64,000 nt of DNA from Ceratodon purpureus (taxonomy: Eukaryota > Streptophyta > Bryopsida > Pseudoditrichales > Ditrichaceae): positions 50,444,956 through 50,508,955 of the forward strand of contig CM026426.1 of the NCBI GenBank assembly GCA_014871385.1, in the 5' to 3' direction. A program made the position numbers and the translations under genes. The notes beneath the pieces were generated by a model. The model ran no database searches and was not told the DNA's origin. It saw only the letters and a list, made by a program, of their open reading frames with translations. Below are positions 39,594 through 51,688 of this stretch, piece after piece (the first letter of the stretch is position 1; every line of letters starts with the position of its first letter).

Positions 39594-40720
39594 CTGCACA
39601 TTAAAATGCAAAATCTTAGTTGCAAATCTCGAGACCATAAGTGCAAACTCTCCATACCTCAGCTATAAGAAACTAGGAGGAAGCAGAATTAAGACGCTCA
39701 TCTTAATCCTAGTACCTCGGGTTGCCAAGTAATACTTTGTTCCAATACTAATGTCATTCCTACCAATCTCATGTAAATCGATAGAGCATGTATTTCAGTA
39801 AAAGTAGTATCCACATATTGATTCACATTATTGATGTATATTAGCTGCTCCCCGTATATTAGCAATGCCAACCAAAGGTTGAACAAAGCACCACATACTC
39901 GAACAAGTTAGGATAGTTCAAATTCTCTACATAGATTAAGGTGGTCATCTTAATCCAGACTCCAAAGCAATATTTTTATTGTTACATGTCACATTAGGAT
40001 GGCCATTTTAATCCAAGATCACATATAATACTAAAAATGATATAGTACAGTTTAAGATGGCAAGCTTAATCTAGACACATCTATAGTAATGAAATTAATC
40101 TAAACAGATTCAAATGGCCATCTTAATCAAGACGCTTCTACAGTATATTAATTCATCTAAACAGATTAAGGTGGTCATCTTAATCCAGACTCTTCTCTTG
40201 TATTTTAATTCATCTATAAAGATTGAGATGGCCATCTTAATCAAGACGCTTCTATAGTATTTTAAATCATGTAAATAGTTTAAGATGGCCATCTTAATCC
40301 AGACGACTAAAACGTTTTCTAACTCATTTAAACAGATTAAGATGGCCACCTTAATCCAAATTATACTATACTACTGATAAACTCCAAGAGACCTACAGAC
40401 TCATTTCAAGTACATCATGTTAAATCCTTTGCTATTACGATCCCAAGCACAAACGCAATTGCTTTAGCATTGATAATTCTGAATCGAGTTCTCAAATGCA
40501 ATTGTGGAGTACGTATGACTGATTCTAACAAGTCTTGGATATGAGGTTTAACTCATACCCAATTGTCACAAAGTCTCTTAATTGCAGAAGTACAGTAATA
40601 ATTAACGCAAGTCTACCACATGGAGAATAAATATAATAATAAAAACTGAGTTCATATAATTTCAATGGCTTGAAGAAAGGGGCAACTTACAGCAGAAAAA
40701 CACACAGCAAAAACACTCAC
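39594..40720 (-). other. Intron of the DUF7869 gene carrying a palindrome array
   Basis: The intron joins RERLNE|VNVALGLPP in phase 0 (donor GAG|GTGAGT at 40721/40720, acceptor ending at 39594). It holds the 57-bp array at 39934-40357 and one more palindrome at 39683. An open frame at 40110-40349 with a 19-residue repeat is only a by-product of the 57-bp period. Confidence 0.8.
39934..40357. repeat. Eight-copy 57-bp array, each unit with one palindrome
   Basis: Palindrome starts at 39934, 39992, 40050, 40107, 40163, 40220, 40278 and 40335 give spacings of 58, 58, 57, 56, 57, 58 and 57 bases. Between palindromes lies a semi-conserved spacer (CAGACGCTTCTATAGTATTTTAATTCATCTAAACA-like, shown here only by its start CAGACGCTTCTATAGT). 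Cores alternate between GGTGGTCATC and GATGGCCATC types. Confidence 0.9.
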
Positions 40721-40875
40721 CTCGTTGAGCCTCTCGCGAATATCCTTCCACTTAGTCCCGGCAGGTAACACGCGCTCCACCCTTTCTCCAGAAGGCAAGG
40801 TTCGAAATCTATGGGGCATGAGATCTGCGGATGCATTAATTATGCACGCAAGCGAGGCTGATGCTTGCCTTGTAC
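40721..40875 (-). CDS. DUF7869-like protein, internal exon
   Basis: After a GCGTAGCAG acceptor the exon reads TRQASASLACIINASADLMP and RFRTLPSGERVERVLPAGTK, ending WKDIRERLNE at a GTGAGT donor in phase 0. Splicing to 39593 gives RERLNEVNVALGLPPISP, a smooth protein join. The exon has no stop. It leads into the Cys-containing region of the last exon. Confidence 0.65.
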
Positions 40876-41124
40876 CTGCTACGCTTCTTCATTCCCCGAT
40901 TACCATGGTGATTTGATCGAACACCCAAGCCAGCGTTCGCCACGCTGTCTGTAGAACTCGGTTTTCGAAACTGCCATAATGATCATCCAGCCTTTAAGGC
41001 ACACTTCGTCATTTCTAGTGTAACATACTTTCGGTCACCTCCGCGCGAACATGTCTATGGACCTCCAGTTTAATGTGTGACCGTAACTTGTGGTCTGAGG
41101 ACCACATTTCGTGTCGCAAAGATT

Positions 41125-41665
41125 TAACAACGTCGACACTGATCCTCCTCGTGCACCTCCTCAGGCAACATTTTTGATGCTACTTCCCATAGAGCCTGGT
41201 CACTTGTCAGACGTTCCAGTTTGTCCGACCTCATCCGTTGGCGAACCCTTGAAGTGTTATACTGTCGTTTTGGACCACGAAGCTCTCCTGTTGCTCGTGC
41301 ATGCGCCTGCTCTTCAAAGGCCCTGCCGAGGTCGTACAATGAGACGCCATCGCTTGTCGCATTCTTCGATGACCAACGTCGGACAGAGTACTTCCAATCA
41401 GCAGGTAGGAGGTCATAAACGAAGAGATTCTAATACAAGAATGCCCACATCCTCTGTACCAAGTGGTCGATTGTCGACACAGTCAGAGGCATGGCAGTTT
41501 CGAACAATACCAGAACCTACGAGTACCCCTTCACTGCTAATAAGAGAGACGCTGCGGTTCAGCCATTCAACTCGAGGTAGTCCAGCTCGAATTGGTTGTG
41601 GGATATCACCATCAAAATCTCCCTGCACATCAGATTTGTCGCACTGATGTCCCCAGCACATCCTC
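41125..41665 (-). pseudogene. DUF7869-like protein, upstream exon with one frameshift
   Basis: Begins after TTTTGTTCAG with MCWGHQCDKSDVQGDFDGDI, continues PRVEWLNRSVSLISSEGVLV and GTEDVGILVLES. It then changes register near 41.42 kb to LFVYDLLPADWKYSVRRWSS, LYDLGRAFEEQAHARATGEL and SDQALWEVASKMLPEE. The second part is the basic/helical lead-in expected before the next exon. The donor at its 3' end is not clear. One base lost or gained disrupts an otherwise open exon, so the complete gene may be inactive or the sequence may have an error here. The long plus-strand frame over the same DNA (41111-41647) is antisense. Confidence 0.6.
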
Positions 41666-42113
41666 CTGAACAAAAAAAAAAGGTTAAGCATGATTCCTTC
41701 CAACCTCCAATACAAGACTTTGTATAGTACATTTAGCACTAGATGGTGATGCTAAACAAGAAATACGCAAACTTGAATTGACTCACCGTAATTGAAGCAG
41801 TGATCAGTGGGGTTGATACGGTCTCGCCAGTTAGTGTAGGATCTGTGCAAACAACAGAATTGTATTCATTACAGTTCCCAGAAAAAAAGGCGGCCCAACA
41901 AGGACATGACTATTGGAAGCCACCGGCATTTCAAAGGTCATCCTCTTCTTACATTCACCCCATTTGCCATCGTAACAAACGCATTGTTCCAGAAGTCCAG
42001 AAGTACTGCACTCCTAATATAGATCATTGTTCCACACCTCAATTTCAATAAATGCTTTGCTTCCTAAATGCACATTGTACTGAAAAAGAAGGAGTGACAA
42101 CACAGCCCAAAAC

Positions 42114-42179
42114 AAAAATTTAAAAAAAATATAGAGATGATATATATATATATAAGAAAACTATATAATATATAAATAT

Positions 42180-42212
<33 letters not shown>
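42114..42212. repeat. A/T low-complexity tract with 29-base A run
   Basis: Alternating TATATA and A runs. Possibly the 3' poly-A scar of an old retro-insertion, but no retroelement body is recognisable beside it. Confidence 0.8.
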
Positions 42213-42213
<1 letters not shown>

Positions 42214-42488
42214 AAAACAAGATCATACTAAGCACTATCACCCTAAAAGGAAATGACCTGTCATGTGTGATAACCGTCGTGTACAAGAACTTACATAAGG
42301 GGAACATAGTTAGCTATATATTATCTTGGCATACTAAAATACAGGAGGTCTCCTCAATCCAATGATTGGGATGGAATATATATAGGCACTCACGTGATGG
42401 GAATAATTATTTTAAATAATTAGAGGTCTTGGTTTCTTTCTGTGGACTATCAAGTATAGAATAGATTTTTATAAAATGTTTGACTTAC

Positions 42489-42545
42489 CGTTCAAAATGG
42501 CGGGGACCCGAATGGCGGCATCTTCAATTCCCCTTCGAACATGAT
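42489..42545 (-). other. Candidate small exon 5' of the DUF7869 gene
   Basis: Bounded by TTAATTGTGCAG and a GTAAGT donor, it reads HVRRGIEDAAIRVPAILN in one frame. Clean splice sites and composition suggest an exon of the same transcript, but its phase with neighbouring exons could not be reconciled. Confidence 0.35.
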
Positions 42546-42597
42546 CTGCACAATTAAAGGCCAACATTACTAACTACAAATCACTTGTTATAAGTGG

Positions 42598-42651
42598 TCA
42601 CCGACGGATTTTGAAAATATTTCAAGGACGGATTTTGAAAATATTTCAAGG
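42598..42651. repeat. Tandem duplication of a 25-bp unit
   Basis: GACGGATTTTGAAAATATTTC plus AAGG occurs twice back to back in the probable 5' intron of the DUF7869 gene. It is a recent local duplication. Confidence 0.85.
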
Positions 42652-43911
42652 AATAACATTAGAAATTTACATTACCTCCTCCGACTGATGATCCTCGATA
42701 TCCGCCATCGCATACGGTGTGTCTAGGAAACACACAAACAAACACCGTTATAAAAAGTTGCAGTTCAATTTTGCCACATCATACGGAACATAACATCTCA
42801 ATCTGGAAGACTCTGAAAATAGAGAAAGCATAGGCATAAATTTTTGGCGGCTCCAATGAGTGGTAATTAGTTCGAGGTATTCCGATGCCCCGTATGTGGA
42901 GACTCTAAATGCTCAACAAATATATAATCTGTCTTCTTTAAGCCGCCAGTACAATAGTCACTACATCCAACTCTGCTAGGATTAAGGTGGCCACCTGAAT
43001 ATAGAATGTCCCTAAACTTTGTCACCGACTGTCTATGCCGATACGACGCATACATGTAGAGATTCTGACATTCCGACTTTAGACTATTGCTATTTCATAA
43101 TGGAACATATACCTAGGACCAGTTAATATCTGCATGTACTCCATAAGTTCCACTAACCTACGAAATTGTGAAATCATGCATCGGCATGCAAAATCTAATC
43201 TTTCATGCACGTAAGGTCAAGTTTCAATAAACAGGCGGATAAAAATCACAAAAATGAAAGTCGGTTCGTGTTTATCAGTTGAAGCAATACAGTTAAACTA
43301 CTTGTTAGAAGGAGGTTATGTCCACAAAGGTAACGGTAAATTAGGAGGCATTCTTAAACACGAGTTTGACATGAACTAATCCATACCATTACCTCGTTCG
43401 TGATTCAAGTGTCATAGAAACCTCACTTCACTTCATCTTCATTGTAGACTCTAATTTATTCAGGAGGTCACCTTAAACTCAGAGTTCATTTAATAAATTT
43501 TCAAAATAATAGATTAAGGTGACCATCTGAAAATTTATACATAGCAAGAATGATGTTTGTACGTTTCTAAATTTAGTAAATCCAAGAATCATTAGTATAT
43601 GCACTACAGTAACACAGTATATACGTCAATACAATGTATTCATACTTGGTATGAAGCTATGTAACTTATCAAAAATGTCTAGCTTCATCAACAACAACAA
43701 CAGACGTCTGCATCTCTGAAAACAATGCAGTCCCTCAACATTGATTGCATTCAGTGTCAACGTCAAACACAGTAGAAGAGAGCCAACGTCTCAGAACATT
43801 GAAAAATGCTACAATGACATAAGCTCCTGAGCCTAGTAAGGATGCGACTTCATTAATTATCGTGTGCAACAATGCGTTGAATGAGAAGAGAACCAGCATG
43901 TAAACTTACCT

Positions 43912-44167
43912 GTGTATGTTGCCTCCGGAAAGAGAGCAGTTATCGGAAGATGAGTGGAAACGGGTACTCTAGAGTTAATGGTGAGAACGAGAGCGCAGCA
44001 TGACAATGACAGAGGAGAAGTTGCTGGGGAACCAAGAGTCAAAGATCACTGCAATAAGCAACTACAAAAAATAACAGCAGAGACTGAGTCCTAAGACTCA
44101 AGGCGACAACAGTTGATAGACAATGTAGACGGTGCGAAACAAATTTGGGAGCTCCAGCTTATATAGA
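43912..44167 (-). promoter_or_regulatory. Promoter and leader exon of the DUF7869 gene
   Basis: On the minus strand TCTATATAAGC (plus 44157-44167) is a strong TATA box. Downstream is a leader with no convincing coding frame that ends at ACACAG|GTAAGT (exon end near 43912). Orientation and spacing fit transcription toward the exons at 42.5-37.7 kb. The short frame inside (43857-44042) reads across the donor and is probably not translated. Confidence 0.5.
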
Positions 44168-45009
44168 CTAAGGACTCCAGGATGATACCACACAAGCACG
44201 CGGGAAAGAATTCGAATTTCACAATTGGAGGGAAATGGGACGAACATTCAAACAAGTTTGCAGTAGGAACTTTCTAAACACACAGAAATAGGATTCTTCC
44301 AAAATTAGAGGTGTAGAAAACGTTTCTCGAGTTGACAGCGACTGCCGTTTTACGTGCTTCATCAATTAAAGAGCATGCGCCAAGATATATGAACCTCATA
44401 TGATTCTGAAAAACTAATATAGAAAGTTATTATCGGATTCCCTCCACTTCTAGAAAGATTAGCTACGTACTTTGGGTACAACAGTATGATGTACAGTTCA
44501 TAATTCATGTCTTCAAAGCATATTTTAAACATGTAAATAACCAGAGGCTACTCTAGAGATGGAAGCATATTGACGACGCTGTTGATTCCATAAGATCTCA
44601 AGGCATCTCATCACTCTACGGAAGATAAGAATGTTCATATGAGTTCATACACACGCACAAAATCAATGTCAAATAATATTCAGCACATGAAAGAACTGCA
44701 CAGAACCAATAATTAACACAAAATAAACATGAGATAATGGATACTGTAAATTTAAAGCAACACAAAGAGTGTCATCACAGCAACATCGACAAGTAGGGGA
44801 TATCGATTCAAAATTTCGCTGTAACTGTTACATTAGGTACTACACTTGAACAATAATAGAATCCGGATAAGCAACTCCTGAAAGTAATGTAGTCAAAATT
44901 CGTTGTCAAAACCTGCAATGTACTAAGCCACTGAAAAATTCTACACCAGTTAAGCAGTAGCTAAGAACATGTGTAGCTTACAGTAGCTGTGATACTACCG
45001 GTGAGGTTA

Positions 45010-45843
45010 CTCTACTTCATCGTTTGAACGATCGGTAACTGATGTGATATATCCTGATGTATTCTTCCAGCCAATTTCCAGCCTTGGATTCGATTTAGTC
45101 GTATGCATAATATTGCTCCCTGCAATGGCACTTGTCATCCTCAGACTCGGTCAGCAAGATGGGATTATCTGCACTAAGCATGTAGAGCCAGGCTTCCAGC
45201 TGCGAAGGAGGATGAAGAGCACCTGTAGCAGGTTCCAATGTCCTCAGTGAAGAAGCTTCGGGAGGTTCCACCGTCCTCGTTGGAGATGCTTGGGGCCGTT
45301 GTGAGGACGCCGCGGAATTTGTGGCTCATTAACGTCGACACCGTTCAGATGGAGTCCACTCTGAACGAGACGCTGCGACGTGCTCCACACGCGGCTACGC
45401 TTCAGCCGAGACGGAGGGCTTGCTCGAGCCAATGTCAGTTGAGCGGGCATGGAACTCAAGGCCCGCTGCCCCCCGCAAACGCCTCAAAGGTCCATGGCGG
45501 CCGCGTCGGGGAGGATCAACAGCAAGTGGGGTCGACGCTTAGTGGGGTTCAGTAGTAGCTGGAGTTACCGCTGAGGTGCTGCCTCGTTGGGCGTGCACAA
45601 AAGGTACCAATGCAGTAGAGAGTGAGTTCGAGTTGATCTCCTCATTAACATGCTCAATTGCAATTGGCATGTTGGCGTCCATGGAAACGTCGTGCCTGTA
45701 CTGAGCAAGGTTAGTACAATTGCATCGTTAGCAGGAATATATTGAAAACCCCTGCTCTCATGAATCCTTCTAACATTGATCAGCCACTGTAGGACTTCTA
45801 CTGCGGACTCCGGGTGAGAGACAGGGCTCGTGGAAATCGGCAT
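45010..45843 (-). pseudogene. Unknown disordered-protein gene with four C-to-T-type stops (gene C)
   Basis: A first block starts MPISTSPVSHPESAVEVLQW and reaches INVRRIHESRGFQ. After a probable short intron with a TACTAAC branch-like sequence, the register reads YRHDVSMDANMPIAIEHVNE, continues through a Ser/Pro/Thr-rich region, and ends QLEAWLYMLSADNPILLTES with an acidic, Cys-containing tail. Stops inside are TAA, TAG and a TAA-TGA pair, each one C-to-T step from Gln or Arg codons. I cannot assign a family. Two other minus frames and a plus frame over the same DNA lack coherent sequence. Confidence 0.45.
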
Positions 45844-47579
45844 TGTGCAAAGAGTATTCTATGTTTCCTATTGATGTCATCTACAAAACATGCGGAGCAC
45901 ACTTAGAATGGGAGGAAGGAGATGGAGGTATCCTAAGAGAAACTGAACAGAGCTAATGTAATCATTTGGGCCGTCACAAAGGACACTGATTTTGACTAAC
46001 TGGAGGGGTGGAGGAGGTTCATTTCTGTAAAGTCACTTCAAGCCGCCAATGGAATAATCAATCCTCAAGCCATATAATCATATGTTGAAGACAATAGAAA
46101 CTGATGATTCTCCTTAAGATAATTCATTTTTTCCAGAGGAGGTAATTCATCTGATCCTTGAGCTTGGTCAGTCTTTCAACAGTCGGACATTGTCCGATCT
46201 GGCGTTTAGTGGAATAAAAGCATACGAGCTTTACAAATAGATTGTATAGGAGAATAAATTTTAAAAAATAAACACCAAAAGAACATAACATCCATCTATA
46301 TTTTTTAATGTACTAAGCTAGGTTCATTGGCTGTTAACAAACTTTATTTTGTGGAATAACAATTTCATGTAAATTAAAAATAAAAAAAAGGAATAAAAAT
46401 TAGACGAGTATAGAAGTAAATAAAGGAAATTGGATTAAGATTATCAAACTTTATGATTTAGTTGTAATAATGAAAATAGCCAATCGGCATTTAATACCAG
46501 ATATAAGGAGAAACGGTTGAAACCATTATACATTAAACATAGGAGGATGAAAAAAAATTATGGTTGGAACAAAATTTATGTTCATCTGTTATGTTCAAAC
46601 ATGAATTATAACATAAAAGAACTAAATTTATTGTTTAGAGTAACGTTGTTTCGTTTGCATCATTCAAATTGAAATGCATTGGTTAAAGATTAAAGCACAT
46701 CGTCTACGTAAAATAATCCAAATAAAATCTCAATATTATATATAATATTAATGGTGAAGTACAACGTTTTTATGATAATACCAATGTAACCATTTATTAA
46801 ATTGGTATAAAAGCTGAAGTACAAAATAATAATAAAACATTAAGTTTTAGTTATACATTTATTTTTAACTTTTTAAGTTCGATAATCCAAAATCACTAGT
46901 TGTAGGTATGGAAATACACGATAAATATGTAATATATTGAAGAGGTACATATTATTACTAAAGAAATTTTTTAAGTAATATAGTGGGAGTATGATATGAT
47001 GAAATAACAATTTTAAAAAAAAAAATCTCAAATAAATGTTCAATTCATTACGATCTTATAATAAAAGCGCACTTTATAGTTCTAAAATCCATTTCATTTT
47101 ACATCAAAGAATATAGACCACACAAATTGCATTTAAATATTATAGTTGTTCCTTATATTTTAAATCTACAATTCTACATAATTCACATACAAGTATAGTA
47201 TACTTCAAGAAGTGTGACATAATTATATGAAATAAAAATGCAACATGCCTTACCTTGTGATTATGGCTTATGCAATGATGAATTATAAATATATGAATGT
47301 ATTATATAAAATATTTTTACCCAAAATAACAAAGTATATATTTATTTCTGATAATGTTTTTTACTAAGTCACTAATTATAAAAAAAAAAAATCATTTCAT
47401 TAGATAAACAAATTTCCTAGTTTGTTTAAAAAATCACTATAACATGAAAAGCTGAAGACATAAGGGCTTTTACAAATAATATATGCTTTCCTTAATTAAT
47501 GATAGATTACTTGATTCTTTTTATAAGACTACACTAGACACTTGATTCTTGTTCTCACTCTCTTCCCCTCCCTTTTCTC

Positions 47580-47735
47580 TCTCTCTCTATATATATATTT
47601 AGATATATATATATAGATATATATAGATAGATAGATATATATAGGTAGATATATATATAGATATATATATATATATATAGATATATCTATATATCTATAT
47701 ATATCTATATATATATATCTATATATCTATACATA
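47580..47735. repeat. TATATAGA/TATATATC microsatellite, palindromic halves
   Basis: (TATATAGA)-like units on the left give way to (TATATCTA)-like units on the right, so the tract can fold back on itself around position 47.67-47.69 kb. Confidence 0.9.
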
Positions 47736-48377
47736 TGTGTTAATATATTGTATATTTAAACATTTGTATATTTGTATATTTACCTTAATTATCTTTTATT
47801 ATTAATTTTGAAAATATGTACATGGATTAGTAGATCATTAAAAATACTATAAATACGACACCGGGACCAAATAAAATACTAGCTATACAACATGCCTTAT
47901 ACGGTAAAAATTACATTTGCAATTATAAAATGCAAGTATATGAACATATTATATAAACTATTGTAACAAAATAAAAGAACGTATATATACATTTGTAGTA
48001 CATTTTAATACTCACTTGTTCGATAAGGATGTTTGTATCTTTAAACAAATAAATTACATTTTCTTGTTTAAAAATTGACTAAAAAATAAAAATGCAAAAA
48101 CATTGGAGATTTACAGCATAATAAATGCAATCATTAAAAGACGATGGGATATTTGCGTTTACTTAAAACGTACAACACACACACTTAGCTTGTAGTCTCT
48201 CTCTTTTCTCTCCGTCTCCCTCACTCTCTCCCTCTTTGTTTCTCCCCTCTCTCTCCAAATATATAGATTCTTTAATGTATATATATATATACATATATTA
48301 ATTTATGTTTAGAATATACATGTGTATGATCAATTCTTATCAGGAATATGGAATTTTTAAAAATACCATTGATATTG

Positions 48378-48513
48378 CAGGGTTTGTCATGAACTGCAGG
48401 GTTTCGTTAACACTTTCAGGGTTTCGTTAACACTTAGAGGATTTCGTTGGCACCTACAGGGTTTCGTTGGCACCTACAGGGTTTCGTTGGCACCTACAGG
48501 CTTTCCTTGATAG
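48378..48513. repeat. 20-bp minisatellite CAGGGTTTCGTTGGCACCTA
   Basis: About seven copies, the three central ones near-identical, with TTAACACTT variants on the left and a decayed copy (CAGGCTTTCCTTGATAG) on the right. Each unit carries AGGGTTT, the plant telomere hexamer-plus-one in permuted form. Confidence 0.85.
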
Positions 48514-49000
48514 TTTGAAGGTTTTGTACATATATGCATATTAGACCATTAGAATCAATGGATCTAAACTTATCAAATAACCAGGATTACAAACACCCCT
48601 GAACTTGCCAAAATATTCTTTAGAACTCTATAATTGGATCGAGTAATACAAGAAATAAAGGGTACTGATGAGTTGGTACAAAACATCCTAATTTGGCTCT
48701 ATGGAATTTAATTTATTAATATCGCCGTTATCCTCACTGACGCTAAATTCTGTACTAGAATCCAAACTAATGAAATAAGCATTTCTTCCTTTTCATGCGT
48801 GCCGTAGTTTACTTTTGGTATCTTTAAATACATGTCCCCTTCTACGTTTAATTTAGATAATTCGAACTTCGAGAGATGCTTAATTCTATAAACGAGTCGT
48901 AATTTAGTTCCTACTGTGCCATTGTGGCCTACGCTCCTCTTCAGAGAACTCAGAACAAATTACATTTTTCGCCTGTAAGAAACTGCGTAGTTCTTGCAGT

Positions 49001-49680
49001 GGATTCTCCTTCCGCAAATTAAGGTGACCATCTAAATTTAGATGTTTCATCAAACGACTGTGCTCCCATATATGCTTACCATTTCCGTCTTTTCTTTGAG
49101 TAGCGTGGATTAAGTCTAAAATGGATTAGTTAGTGGATTGTTTGTATTAACAGTTTAGTTTTGTATTTAATTTTTAATTTTTTTTTGTAGGGGGGGGGGG
49201 GAGTAAGTACGAATTCAGTTTACGACACAAGAGTAGACTACTTCCTTTTTTTAATTATTATTAGTTTTTTAGTTTTTTATAAATTTTATTTCTGGAAAGA
49301 AAGATGTTAACATTCAATTAAAATTCCACTTCAAATTTTAAATTGAGTCGAATGAACAGTCAAGTTGATTACTCTGTAGACTTTCTTTGTTTTTTTTTAT
49401 TTTTATTTTTAATTTTTTAATTTTTTTTTAAACTCTGTAGACTTTAGTGTATTCAGAACATAAAATGATGCACATGTATGGCATTAGTATATATTGTGTA
49501 AATTACATGAATTTTAAGTCTTCGGATTCTCCTTCCGCAAATTGAGGTGATCATCTAAATTTAGATGTTATATAAAGCGATTGTGATCAAGGGTCTATGC
49601 TTATCATTTCCGTCTAGTACTTTAGGTGAGTGGATTCAGATCGATAATGGATTAGTAAGTGGACTATTTGTATTTTACAT
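49001..49680. repeat. Two copies of a 150-bp segment in direct orientation
   Basis: 49001-49151 and 49524-49680 share GATTCTCCTTCCGCAAATT, a palindrome-family member, ATCTAAATTTAGATGTT, CATTTCCGTCT and GGATTAGT.AGTGGA. The second copy has small insertions and deletions. Together they show that palindrome copies can spread as part of larger duplicated blocks. Confidence 0.75.
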
Positions 49681-49689
49681 TTTACAATA

Positions 49690-51600
49690 ATTACGATATT
49701 TCTGTTCTAGGAATAGTAATCAATATTAGTTCAATTTTTGAGGACAGTAATTGATATATAGTTCAATCGCTGGAATTGATGTTTTTTAATTAAATTATAA
49801 AAAGTACTTTTGAGATTATTCGAATCCATGGAGTTCAAAATCATTAATTTCACCAGTTACTAAGTGAAATTCTACGTGTCTCCCTATACTATACACATTC
49901 ATCAATGACAAATGATGGAAATAGTCATCCTAATGCATCGCCAAATCCAAAGTGCCCAGACTATGAATATTGATCATATCAACCATTGCCCATTAATAAC
50001 ATATAGTGGCCATAATCCATCATAAGAATCATTTGTATAATACACTCACGTCAATCGCCTTGTCTTTCACTCCCATGAACTACCATCATAGAGCCGCCAA
50101 CTTGAGCCTAAGTATAGACATGATGAATTTTAGTTCCCGCCACCTTCAAGTCACCACTTTCAGACGTGCCATTCTGTTCTCAATGAATTGTCTGTTATCC
50201 ACTATCGTTCCCAGAGGTGAACTACGGATTACTTCATGGGGAACTACGTTCCCACTGCTGTTCGAATACTCTCTAGGCTGCATCGACCTTCTCTCCACTC
50301 TCTCCACCCTCTTCCATTTCCAGTTATTCTTGTGGGAGTTCTGGACTGTGTTCCCTTCTTTGCAATGTGTTTGTCTTCTTTCATTTGCGAAACTTGTATT
50401 GCAGCCTTCTGCAAATCCAGAGCCAGGCTGTTACTTAGGGTTCTATAGAGTTGTAGGATTGGACGAGTGTTTTCTACATTCCGCGAATTGGTCTTTGTAG
50501 ATGGTCCACTGTGTTGATAAGGGATTCTTCGGACGCTTTGAGGTGATTTCTATACGGTTTTACACTCCGGGGTATTTGCCTTTGGGGTTTCGGCGATCTC
50601 AATTCTTAACTTCGGCGCGGAGAGAAGCGTTTCGAAGGCGTACCCTTCCGTTGGAGCGAGCTGAACCGACACTGCGTATGCGAGGTATGATCTGCACACT
50701 CCAATTTGTGTGTGGTCCATGATTCGGTGGTCATGTAGAGAGTCTTCAATGTGAGGGAAATAACAACAAGTCCGGAAGTTTGTTGAACTACACTACGAGT
50801 GTGGTGTCTCTCTATGCCTGAGCTTTTGAAACTTTGAAAGCCATCGTGAAGTTCGTGTTTTGGAGTTTGTTTTCTACTGTACAATTAATACGTGTGTCTA
50901 TCTGCACCAGGATGTAGTTCTGATTTATAAATGTGTCACTGTCTTGTTTTGTTTAGACTGTCTCGCGTATTGGTATTGGTTAACCACTCCCCTCGAAGTG
51001 CAACACCATTCTGGAGTTTAGAACCTCGTCGTTGCTGGAATTCCAAGTTCCTCCATCGACTGCTATTCAGGTCAGTGCTTCTTGTTCATCTCGTTTTAAA
51101 ATTGCTCCTGAAGTTGCAATACTGATAGAATGTGCAACGTTACGGTTGCTTGTACCTACCGGTTATTTTCCGCACCCTGATTAGTATAGATGTATATGTA
51201 CGAAAATACATATAACAAGCGATACGAGTATACGACCCGTATTTTTTCTAGTAAATTAGAAAGAGATTCGTAGCAGATTCATTTTGCTTTGCTACAACCC
51301 AGTTCAGATTAAGAACGTCTCCTTAATTTGTAGTCTAAGTTGTATTGTTTCCATGCACTATTCTTTTCTTCTTGATTTACATTTTTAAGGGTATTGAGTT
51401 CTTGGTCATGCTTAAATATCTTCTACCGATTGAGACCTAAAATAGTTCAAGTTTAGCAAAGACATTGTTTCCAGTGGACTACTTCCTAATAAGCTGACTT
51501 CCTCAAACGTATCCTTTAGAATAACCTTGTCCACCTCATTTCTCTTAGATGCAACCCATTTCAGAGTTTTGGTTTTTTAGGGTTGTACTGAATCTGTAGA
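49690..51600 (+). other. Region upstream of gene D; no supported coding exon
   Basis: 50.0-51.1 kb is less AT-rich and contains several short plus-strand frames, but none shows motifs or consistent splice links. It may hold 5' leader exons of gene D. One palindrome lies at 51307. Confidence 0.4.
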
Positions 51601-51635
51601 ATTAAGGTGTCCTCCTCAATCACGCAGGTACATAT

Positions 51636-51655
51636 CCTAAACCCTAAACCCTGCT
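51636..51655 (+). promoter_or_regulatory. Telo-box-like motif before gene D
   Basis: CCTAAACCCTAAACCCTG contains AAACCCTAA, the plant telo box found in promoters of growth- and replication-linked genes. It lies about 35-70 bp before the candidate start codons at 51689 and 51725. It could also be a chance short telomeric insertion. Confidence 0.45.
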
Positions 51656-51688
51656 GTCTGAAAACATTAGTATAATTGACTACGTTCT

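Larger units (their letters stand above)
46200..48990. other. AT-rich gene-less region
   Basis: Very AT-rich with many A and T runs. Contains the TA/GATA microsatellite (47580-47735), CT-rich patches near 47.57 and 48.2 kb, and the minisatellite at 48378-48513. No coding signal. It separates the minus-strand genes (22-45 kb) from the plus-strand genes (51-63 kb). Confidence 0.7.

Noticed and set aside
40110-40349. 79-residue repetitive protein on the minus strand
   Set aside because: Its 19-residue period is exactly the 57-bp array. The frame lies in an intron.
39934-40357. CRISPR-like array
   Set aside because: Regular spacing, but the 'spacers' are similar to one another, repeats are degenerate palindromes and the host is a eukaryote. 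It is a tandem satellite.
41111-41647. 178-codon open frame on the plus strand
   Set aside because: It is antisense to the DUF7869 upstream exon, which has good protein sequence and splice signals on the minus strand.
45238-45555. 105-codon plus frame
   Set aside because: The minus strand gives a more coherent reading with exon structure. The plus frame is Pro/Ser/Arg-rich antisense composition.
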